Assembly: GCA_035506295.1 (NCBI GenBank)
Contig: DATJPR010000044.1
Span: 9,376 to 73,375, forward strand
Length of the DNA: 64,000 bases
Source of the DNA: DATJPR01 sp035506295
GTDB lineage: Bacteria > Bacteroidota > Ignavibacteria > UBA10030 > UBA6906
Reading direction: 5' to 3'
The position numbers and the translations under genes were made by a program. Under the pieces are notes generated by a model. That model worked only from the letters and a program-made list of their open reading frames with translations. It was not told where the DNA came from and did not search any database. The stretch's first letter is position 1. The number at the start of each line of letters is the position of its first letter. Shown one piece after another: positions 43,406 to 52,077 of the stretch.

Positions 43406-44839
43406 ATGCAGCACCTGATCACTCCATCGGCGGGCAGCGTGTTGTCGTATGCGTTCTCCAGCGCCTACCTCTCCGCGAAGGCATTTGCCGTAAATCGGAT
43501 CAAATACGGTCGCGACTTCCGTGAGACCGTGGCGGAACTGGAGAAGTGCCGCAGGTGCTCGCCGTCCGACCTCGAGGCCGTCCGGGACGAAAAACTCCGG
43601 GCCCTTCTCAAGCATGCATATCTGAACGTTCCATACTACAGGGATCAGTTTCGCAGACTCCGCCTGACGCCGGAAGACTTTCGGACAGCGAAGGATCTGA
43701 AGAAGCTCCCGATATTGACAAAGGATGATCTCCGTTCACAGCCGGACGCGTTTGTCGCAAGGGACTTCCCCAAGGCGGCACTGGCATCCGGGTGGACGAC
43801 CGGCTCTACGGGGACGCCTATCAATGCGCTCCGCGACAGGCGGTCCATAGTGTTTGAGAGTGCGGCCATTTGGCGACAACGGCACCTGGCCGGTGTATCG
43901 CTCCACGACCGCAGGGCAGCGGTCTGGGGAACCATTTGGAACAATACGATTGTGCGCTCAGCCCAGCATCGGCCTCCGTATTGGCGCCACAATGCCGCTG
44001 ACCGGCAATTGCTCCTTTCCTATTATCACATATCGAAGGAGACTTTCCCGCTTTATGTTGAGCGACTGGCGAGATTCCAACCAGCGTTTATCGAGGGATT
44101 TCCCTCGACAATTCTCCTTCTTGCTGAATTCCTCAACAAAATTGGCTCCACAATTCCGATGAAGGCAGTTTTCACATCGTCAGAGCGGCTCTATGACGTG
44201 CATCGTGAATTAATAGAAAAGAGCTTTCAAGCGAAGGTGTTCGACCTCTATGGCCAATCCGAGCGGGTTGTTATGGCCACAGAATGCGAGATTCATAATG
44301 GCCTTCACGTCAACCCCGAATATGGAATCATGGAAATCCTCGAAAATGGAGAGGACGTTCGGCCTGGGGAGTCCGGAGAAATAGTTGGCACAGGATTAAA
44401 CAATTACGGCATGCCGCTCATCAGATATAGAACTGGGGATGTTGCAACGCTTGCCGAAGGCCCATGCCCCTGCGGCTGGGAAACCCCTCTCCTTCACGAA
44501 ATTGAGGGGAGAGGCGCTGACCTGATTCTTACGCCCGAGGGGAGGATCGTGCCGGGCAACGGCTTGATGATGGCCTTGCACGGCATTCGGAACGTCTCAC
44601 GGACGCAGGTCGTACAAGATTCGCGCGATCACTTGACCGTCCGCGTCGTGGCTGAGGATCGCAGCGCAGACATTGACGGGCCGGCGATCATCCGGAACCT
44701 CCACGCCTGTGTCGGGGAAGCCATGCATATCGACGTGGAATCTGTTGAGGCAATCGCCGATCCTTCGCATACCAAGCAACGCTGGGTGGTCTCGAATATT
44801 CCCAACATGTTCACCGGGGAAAGCGTTTCGCGTCATTGA
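43406..44839 (+). CDS. CapK/PaaK-like adenylate-forming enzyme (AMP-dependent ligase family)
   Basis: 477 residues. The P-loop-like motif T131-TGSTGTP, the PAFIEGFPSTI region, KAVFTSSERLYDVHRELIEK, FDLYGQSERVVMATEC and the hinge block MPLIRYRTGDVA identify the phenylacetate-CoA-ligase-like branch of the ANL superfamily, often called CapK when found in capsule loci. A CPCGWETP cysteine pair near the end of the main domain is typical. These enzymes activate a carboxylate as acyl-AMP; in capsule loci the acceptor is thought to be an amine or CoA but is not established. It begins 10 bp after the dehydrogenase gene and may use its product. Confidence 0.86.
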   Translation: MQHLITPSAGSVLSYAFSSAYLSAKAFAVNRIKYGRDFRETVAELEKCRRCSPSDLEAVRDEKLRALLKHAYLNVPYYRDQFRRLRLTPEDFRTAKDLKKLPILTKDDLRSQPDAFVARDFPKAALASGWTTGSTGTPINALRDRRSIVFESAAIWRQRHLAGVSLHDRRAAVWGTIWNNTIVRSAQHRPPYWRHNAADRQLLLSYYHISKETFPLYVERLARFQPAFIEGFPSTILLLAEFLNKIGSTIPMKAVFTSSERLYDVHRELIEKSFQAKVFDLYGQSERVVMATECEIHNGLHVNPEYGIMEILENGEDVRPGESGEIVGTGLNNYGMPLIRYRTGDVATLAEGPCPCGWETPLLHEIEGRGADLILTPEGRIVPGNGLMMALHGIRNVSRTQVVQDSRDHLTVRVVAEDRSADIDGPAIIRNLHACVGEAMHIDVESVEAIADPSHTKQRWVVSNIPNMFTGESVSRH

Positions 44840-44938
44840 ACGCTCGCGAGGCGGCGGCACACCGGCGCGGTCGGCGAATTCGGTGTGTCAGGACATCCTT
44901 CATTAGAGAACCTAAAAGGCAGGACGCCCGAAGATTCC

Positions 44939-46894
44939 ATGGATGTGCGCTGGTACCTCCGCCGTCTTTCGCTCATGTCCCCACCTGAGATTGCGTATCG
45001 ATGCGCATTCTCTGTCGGTCTGGCGATCAGGAAGGCTGCGTTTCATCTCCAGGCCCGGCCACCCCATCCCGTGCATGCCGAACCGAATCCCGTCGCACTG
45101 TTTCCGCACCTGGCAGACAAAGCACACATCCTGGATGTGGCCAGAAGAGTCTATTCCTGGTCACCCGCATCTGCAGATCGCATTCTCGCGCATGAGTTTT
45201 CGTTTTTCGCACTGCAGCAAAGAAACTTTGGACCCTCGATCCCATGGAATACCGATATTCTGAACGGGGTGACGGCTCCCCTTCAGTACGGGCCTGCCAT
45301 GGATTACCGGGACACATCGCTTTGCGGCGACATCAAGTATCTCTGGGAGCCGAATCGGTTCCTGCACCTCCCGGAGCTCGCGAAGGGCTTCTACATGACC
45401 GGCGATCACCGCTATGCCGACGAAGTATTTCGTCAGATCGATTCGTGGATCGAGGCATGTCCCTGTCCCCGCGGCCCGAACTGGTCAAGTGCGCTTGAAG
45501 TCGCGATCCGGCTCATCAACTGGTGTGTGACGCACGAAATTCTCGCGCAAACAGAGGTTGATCCGTTCGTGCGGTATCCCGACTCCTACAAGAAATGGAT
45601 GGGATCGATCGGCGACCATCTCCGGTTTTTGAAACGGCACCGGTCTCGATATTCATCGGCCAACAATCATCTGATCGGCGAACTCACGGGGCTGTTCATC
45701 GGTTCTGCCTGCTTCAGTCTTCCCGGATCCAGAGGAGATCTTTCGGGGATTCGCGATCTGCTTGAAACTGAAGCGCTCCGCCAGCATTGGCCTGACGGGA
45801 TCAACAAGGAACAAGCTGTCCGGTACCAGGCATTCGTATTCGAATTCCTCCTGCTGGCGGGGATCACCGGCGCGAGAATTGGATATCCTTTTTCAAATGC
45901 TTACTGGGACGTTCTCCGACGGTCCGCGGAGTATATCCGGTCGCTCTCCGAACTGATGGGATACGTGCCGGCGCTCGGGGATGATGATGAGGGCAAGGTC
46001 GTGTCGCTGGATGGGTCGCTGGACATCTATCGGACGATGCTCGCAGAGGCTGCGCGGGCTTTCGGGCAGGAGTCCCTTGGATGCGTTCGGGCAGATTCCT
46101 CAGAGGAAGGCTTCTGGCTTGTGGGCGACGGCCCTCCGGTTCACTCTGTCGGAGCATTCGACGATGAGCCGAGACTGGCCTTTCCGGAAGGAGGCATGTT
46201 CTTTCTTCGAGGCGGAGGAGCGACGCTCGCGTTCGATTGCGGTCCGCTGGGGTATCTTTCGCTTGCCGCTCACGGGCATGCCGACGCCCTCAGCATTCTC
46301 CTTTCGTACAAGGGGATGCCAATACTCGTGGATGCGGGGACCTATGCGTATCACACGCATCCGGAATGGCGCAGATATTTCCGGGGTACCTTTGCCCACA
46401 ACACGGTGCGGCTTGACGGCCAGGACCAATCGCTCATGGGGGGAAATTTCATGTGGCTGCAAAAGGCACGCGCCCAACTACACAAGAATGAAGGAGATAC
46501 GTTGAAAGGGTCTCATGACGGGTATGCACGGTTTTCGGATCCCGTTATCCATACTCGGGAAGTGAATTTTGACAGCAATAGCGGTACATTCATTATTAAG
46601 GATTTTCTGGCCGGACAGGGGAATCATACGGTTGACCTGGCATTCACGTTCTCTCCTGACTGCCGTTGTTCCTGTGATGGAAACGTCGTGCGATGTCAAA
46701 ATGGCCCGGCTGCGGTGACCCTATACGGCGACGCAGCAGTCGGGGCCCCCAAGCTTCTCCAGGGGTCCACCGCTCCCCCCGGCGGATGGTTTTCCGCCGG
46801 CCTTGACCGCAAGGCTGCGACAACGACGGCGTGGTGGACGTGGTCAATGCAAGGAACAATGAACGTCATAACCAGGATTCATCTCGAACCATGA
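44939..46894 (+). CDS. Heparinase II/III family protein (alginate-lyase-like)
   Basis: 651 residues; the ATG at 44939 gives the standard opening MDVRWYLRRLSLMSPPEIAYR, preferred over a GTG at 44885. The N-terminal half is an alpha-barrel (NWSSALEVAIRLINWC, RHRSRYSSANNHLIGELTGLF, LRQHWPDGINKEQAVRYQAF). The C-terminal half is the heparinase II/III beta-sandwich (AAHGHADALSILLSYKG, ILVDAGTYAY, FRGTFAHNTVRLDGQDQS). The family cleaves uronic-acid-containing polysaccharides by beta-elimination. No signal peptide was recognised, which is common for the copies in O-antigen/capsule loci. It sits just before an AlgD-like uronate-forming dehydrogenase, suggesting the local polymer contains uronic acid. 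Confidence 0.9.
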   Translation: MDVRWYLRRLSLMSPPEIAYRCAFSVGLAIRKAAFHLQARPPHPVHAEPNPVALFPHLADKAHILDVARRVYSWSPASADRILAHEFSFFALQQRNFGPSIPWNTDILNGVTAPLQYGPAMDYRDTSLCGDIKYLWEPNRFLHLPELAKGFYMTGDHRYADEVFRQIDSWIEACPCPRGPNWSSALEVAIRLINWCVTHEILAQTEVDPFVRYPDSYKKWMGSIGDHLRFLKRHRSRYSSANNHLIGELTGLFIGSACFSLPGSRGDLSGIRDLLETEALRQHWPDGINKEQAVRYQAFVFEFLLLAGITGARIGYPFSNAYWDVLRRSAEYIRSLSELMGYVPALGDDDEGKVVSLDGSLDIYRTMLAEAARAFGQESLGCVRADSSEEGFWLVGDGPPVHSVGAFDDEPRLAFPEGGMFFLRGGGATLAFDCGPLGYLSLAAHGHADALSILLSYKGMPILVDAGTYAYHTHPEWRRYFRGTFAHNTVRLDGQDQSLMGGNFMWLQKARAQLHKNEGDTLKGSHDGYARFSDPVIHTREVNFDSNSGTFIIKDFLAGQGNHTVDLAFTFSPDCRCSCDGNVVRCQNGPAAVTLYGDAAVGAPKLLQGSTAPPGGWFSAGLDRKAATTTAWWTWSMQGTMNVITRIHLEP

Positions 46895-46904
46895 TAGGCA
46901 GCGA

Positions 46905-48218
46905 ATGAACATCTCGGTGTTTGGGCTCGGATACGTTGGGGCCGTTACCTGCGGTTGCCTCGCAAAGCAAGGCCACACGGTCATCGGTGTTGATGTATCT
47001 CAAATCAAGGTGGATCTGATTAATGGGGGACACTCGCCTGTCGTCGAGCCTGAAATTGATGAATTGATCAAGGAAGCTGTCGTTGCCGGCAGATTGCGTG
47101 CGGTGACGGATGCGCTGGTGGCGATCAGCGAAACCGACATCTCCTTCATCTCCGTCGGCACGCCGTCACAGCCGAATGGCAATATCGAGCTGAGGTATAT
47201 CAGACAAGTGTGTATCGAGATCGGCCAGACCCTCAAGAAGACGTCCAAGCCGCACTTGATTGTCGTGCGGAGCACGATGCTGCCGGGCAGCATGCGGGGA
47301 CTGGTGATCCCGACGCTCGAGGAATACTCGGGCCGGAAGGCGGGTCGGGATTTCAGCATCTGCTTCAATCCCGAATTCCTGAGAGAGGGCACATCCGTCT
47401 ACGACTTTTTCAATCCGCCCAAGACGGTTGTCGGCTCGGACGATCCGCGCACCGTCGGCAAACTCCGGGAGATCTATGCCGGCTTGCCGGGGCCGTTCTT
47501 TGAGACATCGATCGAGGTCAGCGAGATGGTGAAGTACGCGGACAACTCGTTCCACGCTGTCAAGATCACGTTCGCCAATGAGATCGGCCTCGTGTGCAAG
47601 TCGCTGGGCATTGACAGCCACAAGGTCATGGACATTTTTTGCGAGGACCGCAAGCTCAACATCTCGTCCTACTATCTTAAGCCGGGGTTCGCGTACGGCG
47701 GCTCGTGCCTGCCGAAAGACGTTAATGCGTTGCTCTATCATGCCAAGAGAATGGACCTGGAAGTCCCGCTGCTGCAGTCCCTGGTCGCGAGCAACCAGAA
47801 GCAGGTGGAAAGCGCTATCGCGCGCATCACAGCGATGGGAAAGAAACGCATCGGCTTTCTCGGCTTCAGTTTCAAGGCCGGCACCGATGACCTTCGCGGA
47901 AGCCCCGTCGTCCAGGTGATTGAAACGCTTGCCGGTAAAGGGTACGCCATCGCGCTCTATGACCGGAACGTCCAGATCGCGCGCCTCGTGGGGGCAAATC
48001 AGTCGTACGTGGAGCAGCACATCCCGCACGTGGCGGCGTTGATGAAGAATACACCCCAGGAAGTCGTCGCCGCCTCCGATATTGTGGTCGTGGGGAACAG
48101 CGGGGACGAATTCCGCGAGATTATCAACGGCGTGCCTACGGACAAACTTGTCCTGGATCTCGTTCGTCTTGACAGAGAATGGACCACCAAAGGGAATTAT
48201 ATTGGGCTCGCCTGGTAA
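46905..48218 (+). CDS. algD: GDP-mannose 6-dehydrogenase (AlgD-like UDP-Glc/GDP-Man dehydrogenase family)
   Basis: 437 residues. It oxidises a sugar nucleotide twice with NAD to a uronic acid, here most likely GDP-mannose to GDP-mannuronate. NAD fold MNISVFGLGYVGAVTCGCLA (G7-x-G9-x2-G12), FISVGTPS, catalytic C268 in GFAYGGSCLPKD, K271 and GFSFKAGTDDLRGSP. C268 is the same number as the known AlgD nucleophile, and EWTTKGNYIGLAW resembles the AlgD C terminus. The overall block order tracks AlgD more closely than UDP-glucose dehydrogenases; substrate is still inferred. It overlaps the next gene's start by 17 bp. Confidence 0.88.
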   Translation: MNISVFGLGYVGAVTCGCLAKQGHTVIGVDVSQIKVDLINGGHSPVVEPEIDELIKEAVVAGRLRAVTDALVAISETDISFISVGTPSQPNGNIELRYIRQVCIEIGQTLKKTSKPHLIVVRSTMLPGSMRGLVIPTLEEYSGRKAGRDFSICFNPEFLREGTSVYDFFNPPKTVVGSDDPRTVGKLREIYAGLPGPFFETSIEVSEMVKYADNSFHAVKITFANEIGLVCKSLGIDSHKVMDIFCEDRKLNISSYYLKPGFAYGGSCLPKDVNALLYHAKRMDLEVPLLQSLVASNQKQVESAIARITAMGKKRIGFLGFSFKAGTDDLRGSPVVQVIETLAGKGYAIALYDRNVQIARLVGANQSYVEQHIPHVAALMKNTPQEVVAASDIVVVGNSGDEFREIINGVPTDKLVLDLVRLDREWTTKGNYIGLAW

Positions 48219-49395
48219 GCGCGTTCTCATTATCGTCGAGAATCTTCCCGTTCCATTCGACAAGCGCGTGTGGAACGAGGCGACGACGCTGTCGGCGGCA
48301 GGATACACGGTGTCCGTCATCTGTCCCACGGGCAAGGGCTACGAATTGCGCCGTGAAGTCCTGGACAACATCGCGATCTATCGCCACCCGCTCCCGCTCG
48401 AAGGAAGCAGTGTCTTCGGGTATTTCCGCGAGTATGCCGCGGCCTTGTGGTGGGAATTCTTGCTCTCCGTGCGCGTGCTCCGCGAGCGAGGATTCGACGT
48501 CATCCATGCCTGCAACCCTCCCGATCTGATTTTCATCATCGGCTCCTTCTACAAACTGTTCGGAAAGAAGTTTCTCTTCGACCATCACGACATCAACCCC
48601 GAACTGTATGAAGCGAAGTTCGGTCGGAAAGGCATGTTTTACCGGATCATCGTTCTTCTTGAACGATGGACGTTTAAAGCGGCGGACATATCGCTCGCGA
48701 CGAACCAGTCTTACAGGGATATCGCCATCAACCGGGGAGGGATGAATCCTGCGAACGTCTACATCGTTCGCAGCGGGCCGAACCTCGACAAGTTTCATCC
48801 TGTTGCTCCGCGGGAGGAGTTGAAACGCGGGTTCAGCTACCTTGTAGGTTACGTCGGCGTGATGGGGAAGCAAGAGGGTCTCGATTATCTCCTCCGCGCG
48901 GTACAATGCATCGTGCGCGAAAAGGGGAGAAGCGACATCTTGTTCGTCCTGATCGGGAGTGGCACGGAATTCATTACCCTGCAAAAGTATGCGGAAGAGC
49001 TCGGCGTCGGCGGGGTCGTGCGATTCACAGGACGGATCTCCGACGACGAATTGATGGCGTACTTGTGCACGGCGGACGTCTGCGTCAACCCGGACATCGC
49101 CACGCCGATGAACGACAAATCCACCATGAACAAAATCATGGAGTACATGGCGCTGGGGAAACCCATTGTGCAGTTCGACCTGACGGAGGGACGAAGGTCA
49201 GCCGGCGATGCCTCCTTGTATGCACGAAAGAATGACGCGGAAGATTTTGCCGACAAGATTCTTGAACTCCTCGCCGACCCGGGGAGACGAGCGGACATGG
49301 GTAACCTGGGGAAAAATCGGGTCGAACAAGAACTGGCGTGGACGTTTTCGGCGGCGGTTCTTCTGAAAGCCTACGCGAACATCTTCGCCCCATGA
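48202..49395 (+). CDS. Glycosyltransferase family 4 protein
   Basis: 397 residues starting at TTG 48202, chosen because AGGGA lies six bases upstream and the protein then opens LGSPGKRVLIIVENLPVPFDKRVW, the usual start of this group; no in-frame ATG fits. The open frame upstream overlaps algD and is not protein-like. GT-B features: FDVIHACNPPDLIFIIG, KFLFDHHDINPELYEAKFG, VYIVRSGPNLDKFHPV, YLVGYVGVMGKQEGLDYLLRAV and the retaining block NKIMEYMALGKPIVQFDLTEGR. In other clusters such enzymes accompany AlgD-like dehydrogenases. A terminator follows at 49528-49573, so this ends the first transcription unit. Confidence 0.92.
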   Translation: MGSPGKRVLIIVENLPVPFDKRVWNEATTLSAAGYTVSVICPTGKGYELRREVLDNIAIYRHPLPLEGSSVFGYFREYAAALWWEFLLSVRVLRERGFDVIHACNPPDLIFIIGSFYKLFGKKFLFDHHDINPELYEAKFGRKGMFYRIIVLLERWTFKAADISLATNQSYRDIAINRGGMNPANVYIVRSGPNLDKFHPVAPREELKRGFSYLVGYVGVMGKQEGLDYLLRAVQCIVREKGRSDILFVLIGSGTEFITLQKYAEELGVGGVVRFTGRISDDELMAYLCTADVCVNPDIATPMNDKSTMNKIMEYMALGKPIVQFDLTEGRRSAGDASLYARKNDAEDFADKILELLADPGRRADMGNLGKNRVEQELAWTFSAAVLLKAYANIFAP

Positions 49396-49527
49396 GGAAG
49401 AGACAAAGGTTCCACCAATCGTGTGATACAGGACACCGCTTTTCCCGTCCCGATGTGTATATTACCTCAGCATCCAGATGAAGCCTTTCCCGGAGCCAGG
49501 CAATTTTCCCTCGCCTAAGACAACGTT

Positions 49528-49573
49528 CCAGGGCTTCGACCGCAGGCATTTCCACAGCGGTCCTGGTTTTTTT
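49528..49573 (+). terminator. Rho-independent terminator ending the first polysaccharide unit
   Basis: CCAG (49528-49531) and GACCGC (49538-49543) pair with GCGGTC (49557-49562) and CTGG (49563-49566), with a 6-nt bulge on the proximal arm. Seven T follow (49567-49573). Confidence 0.6.
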
Positions 49574-49611
49574 GACGAAGAACTCGACATTTCGACGATA
49601 GTCATAACGTG

Positions 49612-49643
49612 TTTGATTTTTCTTTTTGATAGTTGTATCTTTG
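49612..49643 (+). promoter_or_regulatory. Bacteroidetes-type promoter of the sugar transferase unit
   Basis: TTTG (49612-49615), 20 bp, TATCTTTG (49636-49643). This matches the -33 TTTG and -7 TAnnTTTG elements used by the primary sigma factor of Bacteroidetes, with no mismatch. The spacer is AT-rich, in contrast to the GC-rich surroundings. It lies ~80 bp before the ATG at 49726. Confidence 0.65.
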
Positions 49644-49725
49644 GGCGATTCCGAATTCTCCTTCCTTGCTTCGGGCGCCCGGCAGTGATCACGATGTTCT
49701 TTGCGGTCTCTGGGGGTATGCAGAT

Positions 49726-51189
49726 ATGAAGTCGCTCAAGAAACATCCGCCGTACGCGTCGATCCTGCCTGTGCTTGATGGACTCACGATCCTGGCGTGC
49801 CTGATCATAGCCATCATCCTCAGGGGACGGGAGTTTGCCGGCGAGTTCACGATCGTGGGGGAACCGCTCGACGCGGAAGTCATCTTCCTGATCTTCTTCG
49901 CCGCGGGATGCACCTTCATCTTCCGCTATCTCAATCTCTACAAGATCAACGTTATCGTCAGCGTCGCCGATCAGACGATCCGGATCGTCAAGGCGCTGGC
50001 GTTCACGGTTCTCGCTATAGCGATCCTCTCCTTCTTCACCCGCGCAAAGATCATCCTCGACAGTCGGCTGGCGATCCTGTATTTCACCCTCTCCACCTTC
50101 ACGATGATGCTTGTCGGCCGGGTCGTGATTTTCCGGACGCTGTTCCTGTTTCTGACGCGCATGCGCCTGTTCAAACGCTCCGTTCTCGTGGTGGGCGCGG
50201 GAACGAGCGGAAGGAATATCGTCGCCAACATCGATATTCATGACTACCTTGGCCTCTCCGTCGTCGGATTCCTGGATGATACCCTCTCGCCCGGGACGAT
50301 CGTCTACGACGGGGCGAAGGTCATCGGCAAGGTCTCGGAACTTCGCCAGATCACCGAGATCTTCGACGTCGACGAGATCCTTGTCTGTCTCGAGAATGTC
50401 ACGCAGTCGCGTCTCTTCGAGGTCATCGAAGAGAGCATCAAAACGGATCGGAGCGTCAAAATATCCTCACCGTTGTATGATGTCGTCCCGTCCCGTCTCG
50501 ACATGGAAAAGTACGGCGACGTTGCCGTGGTGTCCATTTCACGGTTCGGCCCCAGCCCGGTGTTCGTCGCCTACAAGAGGACGTTCGACGCCGTGTTTGC
50601 ATTCTGCGGCCTGATGCTGCTGCTCCCCGTTTTTGCGGGGATCGCCGCCGCGATTAAACTGACCTCGCGCGGGCCCGTCTTCTTTAAGCAGACGAGGATC
50701 GGCAAGGATGGCAAGCCGTTCGAGTTTTACAAGTTCCGCTCGATGACCGTCGGCAGCGATGCCGACCCGAACCGTGAACAAAAGTATGCCGAGTTGATCC
50801 GCGGGGAATTTAAAGCCAAAGACGATGCAGCCGCGCCGCTCAAGATCGTCGACGAATCGCGCGTGACAAGAGTCGGCCGCTTCCTTCGGCTGACGAGCCT
50901 GGACGAGCTTCCCCAGCTCTTCAACGTCCTCAAGGGCGATATGAGCCTGGTGGGACCGCGTCCATGCCTCCCGTACGAATGGAAGCACTACGAGGATTGG
51001 CACAAGAAGCGTCTCAGCGTCACTCCGGGCTGCACGGGCATGTGGCAGGTGGTCGGCCGGAGCAAGGTCAGCTTCCAGGACATGGTCATCCTCGATCTCT
51101 TCTACAGCCAGAGCGTGTCGTTCCATCTTGACCTCTGGCTTCTGCTCAAGACCATCCCTGTCATGGTGTTGGGAAGGGGCGCCCGCTAA
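49726..51189 (+). CDS. Initiating sugar transferase (WbaP/WcaJ-like polyprenyl-phosphate hexose-1-phosphate transferase)
   Basis: 487 residues from the ATG at 49726 (GGGGG upstream). Four or five N-terminal transmembrane helices (ILPVLDGLTILACLIIAIIL, VIFLIFFAAGCTFIF, IVKALAFTVLAIAILSFF, LAILYFTLSTFTMMLVGRVV), then a CoA-binding-like Rossmann domain (VLVVGAGTSGRNIVANI). The C-terminal bacterial sugar transferase domain (about 282-487) has FDAVFAFCGLMLLLPVFAG, SRGPVFFKQTRIGKDGKPFEFYKFRSM, LTSLDELPQLFNVLKGDMSLVGPRP and VTPGCTGMWQV. It loads the first sugar phosphate on undecaprenyl phosphate at the inner membrane, starting repeat-unit synthesis. First gene of its own promoter unit. Confidence 0.94.
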   Translation: MKSLKKHPPYASILPVLDGLTILACLIIAIILRGREFAGEFTIVGEPLDAEVIFLIFFAAGCTFIFRYLNLYKINVIVSVADQTIRIVKALAFTVLAIAILSFFTRAKIILDSRLAILYFTLSTFTMMLVGRVVIFRTLFLFLTRMRLFKRSVLVVGAGTSGRNIVANIDIHDYLGLSVVGFLDDTLSPGTIVYDGAKVIGKVSELRQITEIFDVDEILVCLENVTQSRLFEVIEESIKTDRSVKISSPLYDVVPSRLDMEKYGDVAVVSISRFGPSPVFVAYKRTFDAVFAFCGLMLLLPVFAGIAAAIKLTSRGPVFFKQTRIGKDGKPFEFYKFRSMTVGSDADPNREQKYAELIRGEFKAKDDAAAPLKIVDESRVTRVGRFLRLTSLDELPQLFNVLKGDMSLVGPRPCLPYEWKHYEDWHKKRLSVTPGCTGMWQVVGRSKVSFQDMVILDLFYSQSVSFHLDLWLLLKTIPVMVLGRGAR

Positions 51190-51302
51190 GACCGCGTGAT
51201 TCCATCGGCCGCCCCCTACCGTACGCATCCGGATTCCGGATCAGCAGTCCTGCAGGACGTGCACCCCCAAGTTCCGTATCTGCAACAACAGGAAGCGACT
51301 CC

Positions 51303-52076
51303 ATGAAAGTGGCGATTCTCGCGGGCGGCGTCGGATCACGCCTGGCGGAAGAAACAGAGGTCAAACCCAAACCGATGGTGGAAATCGGCGGGCGGCCGAT
51401 CCTGTGGCACATCATGCGCCACTATGCGCAATACCAGCTTAAGAATTTTGTGATCGCGCTCGGCTACAAAGGCGAGGTCATCAAGAAGTACATGGTGGAT
51501 TACGCAAACCTCAACAGCAATTTGACGGTCGATCTCCGCTCGGGAAAGGTGACGGCGCACGGCGGGTTCCGGCCGGATTGGACCGTGGAACTGGTGGACA
51601 CCGGCATCTCGACGTTGACCGGTGGACGGATCAAGAGGCTCGCGCCGTACATCGGCAACGAAACATTCATGCTCACATGGGGAGACGGTGTCTCGGACGT
51701 GAACCTCGACGACCTGCTCGCATTCCATCGCAGCCACGGGAAAATCGCCACGCTGACCGCCGTTCGCCCGACGGCACGGTTCGGCCACCTCGTATTCGAC
51801 GGCGACCAGGTCTCGCAGTTCTCGGAGAAGCCCCAGACGATGGAGGGGTGGATCAACGGGGCGTTTTTCGTCCTTGAACCGAAAGTGTTCGACTACATTG
51901 CCGGCGACGAAACGCAATGGGAACGAGAGCCGATGGAACGCCTGGCGGCCGACGGCCAGCTTATGGCGTACCGGCACACGTCGTTCTGGCAGTGTATGGA
52001 CACGCTGCGCGACAAGCGCCTGCTGGAAGATCTCTGGCAGGCCGGCAAAGCGCCTTGGAAAACCTGGGAGGATTGA
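51303..52076 (+). CDS. rfbF: Glucose-1-phosphate cytidylyltransferase
   Basis: 257 residues, the family length. It makes CDP-glucose from CTP and glucose-1-phosphate, the entry to CDP-deoxysugars. Nucleotide-binding loop MKVAILAGGVGSRLAEETEVKPKPM, RPILWHIMRHYA, FVIALGYKGEVIKKYM, FMLTWGDGVSDVNL, TAVRPTARFGHL and GWINGAFFVLEPKVFDYI are all diagnostic of RfbF. AGGAAG lies before the ATG. It is followed after one base by an SDR gene and then a C-methyltransferase, a compact CDP-sugar module. Confidence 0.95.
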   Translation: MKVAILAGGVGSRLAEETEVKPKPMVEIGGRPILWHIMRHYAQYQLKNFVIALGYKGEVIKKYMVDYANLNSNLTVDLRSGKVTAHGGFRPDWTVELVDTGISTLTGGRIKRLAPYIGNETFMLTWGDGVSDVNLDDLLAFHRSHGKIATLTAVRPTARFGHLVFDGDQVSQFSEKPQTMEGWINGAFFVLEPKVFDYIAGDETQWEREPMERLAADGQLMAYRHTSFWQCMDTLRDKRLLEDLWQAGKAPWKTWED

Positions 52077-52077
52077 T

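Larger units (their letters stand above)
49396..49725. other. Transcription-unit boundary inside the polysaccharide locus
   Basis: 330 bp without a gene. It carries a terminator (49528-49573) and, 39 bp later, a Bacteroidetes-type promoter (49612-49643). The first ~130 bp (49396-49527) showed nothing recognisable. Confidence 0.55.

Noticed and set aside
47166..48335. Minus-strand open frame across the AlgD-like gene
   Set aside because: Fully explained by the AlgD-like frame, which has intact NAD and catalytic motifs.
51874..52077. Upstream extension of the SDR gene into rfbF
   Set aside because: The peptide there is a shadow of RfbF; the ATG at 52078 has GGAGG and starts directly with the dinucleotide-binding strand.
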